A DNA stretch of 64,000 bases from Flavobacteriales bacterium. GTDB taxonomy: Bacteria; Bacteroidota; Bacteroidia; Flavobacteriales_F; PHOS-HE28. Position 1 is the first letter of the stretch. Each line of letters begins with the position of its first letter. Under the pieces are notes generated by a model, which was given only the letters and a program-made list of their open reading frames with translations, was not told the DNA's origin and ran no database searches. The DNA lies in contig JADKCV010000005.1 in assembly GCA_016718655.1 (NCBI GenBank), positions 124,001-188,000 on the forward strand. Reading direction: 5' to 3'. Both the position numbers and the translations under genes were made by a program. Below are positions 59,784 through 64,000 of this stretch, in pieces.

Positions 59784-60383
59784 ATGCCTGCCCTCACCGC
59801 TGCCGACATCGCTTGGCACATGCGCCAATACGCTGCGGGCCTGCGCCATGAGTGGATCACGCCCAATGCGCTGCTCTATGCCTGGGAAAGCGACCTGCTG
59901 ACCGTAACACCGCAAGGGCACGTGGTGGAGGTGGAGATCAAGATCAGCCGGAGCGACCTCGCCCACGACCTGCTGAAGCCCAAGCACGGTCAGGGCATGT
60001 TGATGAACGGCAGTTTCCAGACCAAGACCAATGGCGCCGGCCCCACCACTGCGGAAGCCTTGGAAATGGCCCGCCAACGTGCTGGTGCCACCCGTTGCCG
60101 ACGGCCCAACTACTTCTGCTTCGCCATGCCCTGTGCCGTATACCGTGGCCTGCGAACGGTCCGGATCCCACCCTATGCCGGCGTATACACCGTGGATGAA
60201 CAAGGACGCGTCTTCGAGGAGCGACGACCGATCCAGCTGCACACCGAACGGATCGCAACCCAGGACCTACTGGCCTTGGCGCGTAAGATGCACCACCGCT
60301 ATTGGGACCAGGTGAGGCGGGCCCGGCCGGAGGAAGAGGTTCGTCCACTGGATCCGACAGAGGATACGCGCGGTGCGGACTGA
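59784..60383 (+). CDS. Orphan cytosolic protein, possible PD-(D/E)XK-type nuclease
   Basis: A 199-residue soluble protein without signal or membrane segments. ALLYAWESDLLTVTPQGHVVEVEIKISRSDLAHDLLKPKH has an acidic strand followed by VEVEIKIS, which looks like the D...ExK core of PD-(D/E)XK nucleases (E49, K51). A glycine-rich loop (QTKTNGAGPTT) and RRPNYFCFAMPC follow. The C-terminus is charged. The nuclease idea is inference from one motif; it could equally be a phage-derived or regulatory protein. It stands alone upstream of the FG-GAP gene, 60 bases away. Confidence 0.6.
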   Translation: MPALTAADIAWHMRQYAAGLRHEWITPNALLYAWESDLLTVTPQGHVVEVEIKISRSDLAHDLLKPKHGQGMLMNGSFQTKTNGAGPTTAEALEMARQRAGATRCRRPNYFCFAMPCAVYRGLRTVRIPPYAGVYTVDEQGRVFEERRPIQLHTERIATQDLLALARKMHHRYWDQVRRARPEEEVRPLDPTEDTRGAD

Positions 60384-60418
60384 ACGCTGACCGTACCGCA
60401 CGTGGAACTGTGAAGCTG

Positions 60419-60426
60419 TACCTTCG
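60419..60426 (+). promoter_or_regulatory. Variant -7 box (TACCTTCG) before the FG-GAP gene
   Basis: TACCTTCG is one base from TAnnTTTG and lies 17 bases before the ATG at 60444. The same octamer occurs before the MazG-like gene. Confidence 0.35.
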
Positions 60427-60443
60427 GAATAAGCACCCGACCC

Positions 60444-62447
60444 ATGCGCACCACCCTCACCCTGCTCCTCGTCTGTTGTTTTTCGGTCGCACGAGGCCAG
60501 AACACCTGTGCCACTGCCTTGGCCATCACACCCGGTCTGCATGTGGTGGATACCGTGGATGGCACCCAAGTACCGCCCAACTGCCTGACCGCAGGAGTGA
60601 ACACGTCACATGGCGAATGGTACCGATACACCCCCAGCGCGGATGGCGGCCTCTTCATCAGCTCCGACCTGAGCGTGAACAGTGGGGACGACACGCGTTT
60701 GCACATCTACACCGGCGGCTGCGGTGCCCTGTTGTGTGTGGGTGGTGACGACGACAGCGGGACGGGCAATCTCTCGCGCACCATCATCAATGTGAGCGCT
60801 GGCACCACCTACCACTTCGCGTGGGATGACTACTGGAACGCGAACAGCTTCACCTTCCGCCTTGCCGACACCACGGGCTTCCTCTCGGCCGTGTCCTTCA
60901 ACACGGTGCAGGTGAACCCGCTGGGCGGGATCGTGCGCGGCGTGGTGGACATGAACAACGACGGCTTGGACGACATCGTGGCGGTGCAGAGCAATACCAG
61001 CCTGGGCATCACCCTCAGTACCACGGTCCATCACCAACTGCCCGGCGGCGGGTTCCAGGCCCAGACCTACGCCCACGACAGCATCCCCAATCGTCCTTCG
61101 TGGAGTTTCTGTGCCGGCGACCTCGATGGCAATGGGTACAACGACATGCTGTTCGCCGGGGGTTCGGCGGTTTCGCTGGTTTTCGCCGACGACCAAGGCA
61201 CGGGGTTCCCGCGCGACACCACCTATGCCCAGTACGTGTTCTGCCAGCGCAGCAACATGGTGGACATCAACAACGATGGTGCGCTCGATGCCTTCAGCTG
61301 CCACGATGTGGACCCCAACGTGTACTTCCTGAACGAGGGCGATGGCACCCTGTCCTTCCATCAAGGTGGGCTGGGCGATACCCCCAATGGCGGCAACTAC
61401 GGCTCCATCTGGACCGACTATGACAACGATGGCGATGTGGACCTGTACCTCAGCAAGTGTCGCGGTAATGATCCCGCGAGCATCAACCAGATGCACCGCA
61501 ACAACGGCGACGGCACCTTCACGGAAGTGGGTGCAACCATCGGGTTGGACCAATACCAGCAGAACTGGAGCACGGCCATCGGTGATCTGGACAACGACGG
61601 GGACATGGACGCGTTGGTGGGGGCCAGCAGCTTCTACACCGGTGGGCATGAGCTGCGGCGCAACGATGGCGGTGTCTTCACCGATGTCACCGCCGGATCC
61701 GGCTGGGCGGACTTCGCAGGCACCTCCATCCAGCACGTCACGCACGACTTCGACAACGATGGTTGGCTGGACATCATGGGCGGTGGTGGTACCATCCTGA
61801 TGAACAACGGCGACATGACCTTCACCTCCAATCCCGTGGGTTTCGAGGTGGGCGCGGTAGGCGATGTGAACAACGATGGCTTCCTGGACATGCTGCGGGA
61901 CAATGCACTGCGCTTGAACGCAGGCAACGACAACCATTGGATCCGGGTGCAACCCGTGGGCACGGTGAGCAACCGCAACGCCATCGGTGCACGGGTCACC
62001 ATCACCACGGCAGCGGGCAGTCAGGTACGTGAGATCCGCAGCGGCGATGGATTCACCTTCATGAGCACACTGGCCGCGCACTTCGGCATCGGCCAGGAGA
62101 CCGCCATCGAGGAAGTGATCGTGCGCTTCCCCTCAGGTATTGTGAACACTGTGAGCAACCCGCCCATCGACGGGACCCTCACCATCGTGGAGGAGGTCTC
62201 CACCGCAGTATCGATGAACACGGCACCGGCACTCCGCGTGCATCCTGTCCCTACCAGCGGACTGTTGCAGGTGACCGGTATTCGCGATCGAGCAACAGCC
62301 ACCGTGCATGACATGCAGGGACGGGTGCTTCACCACGCGCAGGTGGTGGATGCCGTGTTGGATATGAGCGCGCTGGCGCCGGGCAGCTACCTCCTCCAAG
62401 TGGCCGATGCGGACGGCGTGCGGCAGGTGCGGTTCGTTCGGGAGTGA
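60444..62447 (+). CDS. Secreted FG-GAP/ASPIC protein with T9SS type A tail
   Basis: A 667-residue exported protein. The signal peptide is MRTTLTLLLVCCFSVARGQ. A first domain with paired cysteines (CATALAITPG, PPNCLTAG) is followed by FG-GAP or VCBS-type repeats rich in DxDxDGxxD calcium loops (DMNNDGLDD, DLDGNGYND, DINNDGALD, DYDNDGDVDLYL, DFDNDGWLDIM, DVNNDGFLDM). An ASPIC/UnbV domain follows (NAIGARVTITTAAG, FGIGQETAIEEVIVRFPSG). The C-terminus (LRVHPVPTSGLLQV, VHDMQGRVLHH, LAPGSYLLQVADADGVRQV) is a Por-type T9SS sorting domain. It is probably a calcium-stabilised beta-propeller attached to or released from the cell surface. Confidence 0.92.
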   Translation: MRTTLTLLLVCCFSVARGQNTCATALAITPGLHVVDTVDGTQVPPNCLTAGVNTSHGEWYRYTPSADGGLFISSDLSVNSGDDTRLHIYTGGCGALLCVGGDDDSGTGNLSRTIINVSAGTTYHFAWDDYWNANSFTFRLADTTGFLSAVSFNTVQVNPLGGIVRGVVDMNNDGLDDIVAVQSNTSLGITLSTTVHHQLPGGGFQAQTYAHDSIPNRPSWSFCAGDLDGNGYNDMLFAGGSAVSLVFADDQGTGFPRDTTYAQYVFCQRSNMVDINNDGALDAFSCHDVDPNVYFLNEGDGTLSFHQGGLGDTPNGGNYGSIWTDYDNDGDVDLYLSKCRGNDPASINQMHRNNGDGTFTEVGATIGLDQYQQNWSTAIGDLDNDGDMDALVGASSFYTGGHELRRNDGGVFTDVTAGSGWADFAGTSIQHVTHDFDNDGWLDIMGGGGTILMNNGDMTFTSNPVGFEVGAVGDVNNDGFLDMLRDNALRLNAGNDNHWIRVQPVGTVSNRNAIGARVTITTAAGSQVREIRSGDGFTFMSTLAAHFGIGQETAIEEVIVRFPSGIVNTVSNPPIDGTLTIVEEVSTAVSMNTAPALRVHPVPTSGLLQVTGIRDRATATVHDMQGRVLHHAQVVDAVLDMSALAPGSYLLQVADADGVRQVRFVRE

Positions 62448-62537
62448 GGCCCGATCGCGCGTTGGGGCCATCCGAAGGTCCATCAGGATAACGATCTCGA
62501 AGGAGTCACCGTACATGTGCGTGGATACACCGTTCAC

Positions 62538-64000
62538 TCAACGCACGAGCAAGAAGGACCACGAGCTACCCAACGCGCTGAGGACGTACGCACCCGGAGA
62601 CCATGACCCGGTCGGAAGGGTATGCTCCTGTGTACGTGCCATGCTCCTGCCCGATGCATCGCGCACTTCCACCCACGTCCCGGTGGTCAACCCTTCGATG
62701 CGCATCCACGCTGCACCACCGTCGAACGCCAGACGCGGAGGGGCCATACCTGTGACCTCCTCCACACCGATGCCGTTCGTGCCTTGCCCGATGGTAACGG
62801 CCACATAGGCTTCCACCGGTGCATCGCCTTCCACCGAGCCGGCCACACTCCCGGTGCAGGACCCTTGCACGGAACTCGGCAGACCCTGCCATAAGCTGCC
62901 ATCCCAGTAGGCTACAGCGATACCCGAACAACCAGCGAGGCCGCTCGCCGAAGCATCCTCCCAGAACAGTTGCACACGGGCATCATCGGTGCTACCGGTG
63001 CGCGTCAACGTCCAGTGTTCCACCGAACTGACAGAAACAAGGTCCGCGCTTAGCGAGACCGTGTTGCCATAGGGTTGTGGGAAGTACTCGGCCGTGAATT
63101 CCGTGTCCGCGTCATTGATGTCCTGGATGCCCAAACGACGCCACGATCCATTCTTGCCCACCGGGAACACGAAGGCCTCACCACCGATCTTCCTCATGGG
63201 GCCGTTCACGTGGCTTGTGATGGAACCCGGTGTGGACGTGGCACCCTCGAGCAGCACCAACAGGTCGTTGGATTGGGTGTGCACCAGGCCTTGTTCCAGG
63301 GACAACGGACCGGCCACCGTACACGTGCCCACCACTTGAACGCCACTGCTGGGGGTGGCCACACGCATCCCATGGAAGTTGCCGCCGCTGACAATGCTCG
63401 GTCCTTGGCCGATGAAGGCCACGGTATTCCCATCGGGATCGAAGGAACCCAGGTCGATCCAGGCCGCTGCCACAAGGATCTCCTGTGGATCGGTATGCTG
63501 GAGGTTCGCACCTGAAGAGATGGTGACCGAGTGGAACCGGTAGGTACCCGAGCCGCGCAATTCCGCTTGCTGATCGATGTACACATCGCCCGGGTCGGAC
63601 CAGAGGACTCCTTCATTGCGGATCTCCAGGTTCGCATCGAAGTGCAACGCTCCGCCCGTGATGCGGATGCTGTCCGTACCATTCGCCAGTTCGACCATTC
63701 CTCCTTGTGTCGTCAGGGTTCCACCGCTGAGGCCGATGTACAGGTCCATGGTGCTACCCGCATCACCAACGATGTCGCCGCGGACAACGACCGTACCATC
63801 CTCCACCAACAGGCGGCCACTCCCACTGCCCGGCGACTCGCCGGTCCACAGCGCATCGCCGTTCACGGTCAAGGTCCCACCGGTGATGCGGTAATTGGGA
63901 CGATGGTCCCCCACCTCGCATTCGAATCCGAGTTCACCCAGAATGGTCACGGTGCCTCCCACCTGGCTGAAGGTGCTGGGGCGGGTCAAGCTGCCATCGG
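62538..64000 (-). CDS. T9SS cargo protein, C-terminal part
   Basis: The frame stays open to the right edge, so the signal peptide and N-terminus are outside. The 487 visible residues begin with beta-helix-like short repeats (GGTVTILGELGFECEVGDHRP, GGTLTVNGDALWTG, GGTLTTQGGMVELANGTD) of the polymorphic outer-membrane or pectate-lyase type. Then come a beta-rich domain (SITSHVNGPMRKIGGEAFVFPVGKNG, VEHWTLTRTGSTDDARVQLFW) and a C-terminal sorting-tail-like unit ending LGSSWSFLLVR. It is convergent with the FG-GAP gene. The full size and role cannot be told from this part. Confidence 0.82.
   Translation of the reverse strand, partial: DGSLTRPSTFSQVGGTVTILGELGFECEVGDHRPNYRITGGTLTVNGDALWTGESPGSGSGRLLVEDGTVVVRGDIVGDAGSTMDLYIGLSGGTLTTQGGMVELANGTDSIRITGGALHFDANLEIRNEGVLWSDPGDVYIDQQAELRGSGTYRFHSVTISSGANLQHTDPQEILVAAAWIDLGSFDPDGNTVAFIGQGPSIVSGGNFHGMRVATPSSGVQVVGTCTVAGPLSLEQGLVHTQSNDLLVLLEGATSTPGSITSHVNGPMRKIGGEAFVFPVGKNGSWRRLGIQDINDADTEFTAEYFPQPYGNTVSLSADLVSVSSVEHWTLTRTGSTDDARVQLFWEDASASGLAGCSGIAVAYWDGSLWQGLPSSVQGSCTGSVAGSVEGDAPVEAYVAVTIGQGTNGIGVEEVTGMAPPRLAFDGGAAWMRIEGLTTGTWVEVRDASGRSMARTQEHTLPTGSWSPGAYVLSALGSSWSFLLVR

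Noticed and set aside
60606..62081. 491-codon open frame antisense to the FG-GAP gene
   Set aside because: His/Val/Ala-rich shadow of the calcium-loop repeats; no motif.

Overview
The window looks like chromosomal DNA of a GC-rich member of the Bacteroidota, most likely order Flavobacteriales. The reasons are the Bat/MoxR aerotolerance operon, a GldI-like lipoprotein beside nrnA, type IX secretion (T9SS) sorting tails of both the Por type and the CHU_C type, FISUMP-domain surface proteins, a FecR/sigma/STN regulatory set, and promoter-like boxes of the Bacteroidota form TAnnTTTG in place of E. coli sigma70 elements. No phage, insertion sequence, CRISPR array or rRNA operon was seen. Assigning it to a wastewater-type flavobacterial lineage would be a guess.

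Layout. 0-9.5 kb is housekeeping: the end of a rhomboid protease gene, a small c-type cytochrome lipoprotein, a minus-strand run prmC - outer-membrane barrel - ligA - DUF6913-like - dapA - exonuclease, and a plus-strand run ribD - EamA transporter - YigZ/IMPACT. 9.5-12.6 kb holds dnaA with its terminator, a low-molecular-weight phosphatase and an RsmI-like methylase. 12.6-23.6 kb holds a DUF5723 barrel, two FKBP-type lipoproteins (one GldI-like), nrnA, two exported proteins of unknown role, ndk, DUF721, recF, a TPR membrane protein, ribH, a barrel, a DUF2238 membrane protein, a DUF4442 protein and a MazG-like hydrolase. 23.7-32.7 kb is a nine-gene MoxR/DUF58/BatA-BatE operon, almost every junction overlapping or nearly so.

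32.8-36.0 kb is a large secreted beta-helix protein whose frame is broken at a C5 run. It is followed by three tRNA genes (Arg, Pro, Ser) with terminators and a tRNA-Pro remnant. 36.9-39.5 kb has a thiolase, an NlpC/P60 peptidase and a small exported protein. 39.6-46.3 kb is a minus-strand surface-signalling block: ECF sigma factor, FecR anti-sigma, an STN-domain outer-membrane protein carrying about 16 short repeats, a barrel, and a TonB-dependent receptor that itself has no STN domain. This block is the most interesting genetic arrangement in the window. 46.4-50.7 kb is a giant CHU_C protein, then clpB.

53.6-64 kb is accessory in character. It holds an 85-base poly-G tract, two tandem FISUMP-domain paralogues that are both broken by small indels or a stop, a GIY-YIG protein, several small orphans, a lone response regulator, a nuclease-like orphan, an FG-GAP/ASPIC protein with a T9SS tail, and the C-terminal part of another T9SS cargo protein running off the right edge.

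Several breaks fall in short homopolymers and the poly-G tract is extreme, so residual assembly or sequencing errors are a real possibility and are flagged where relevant.
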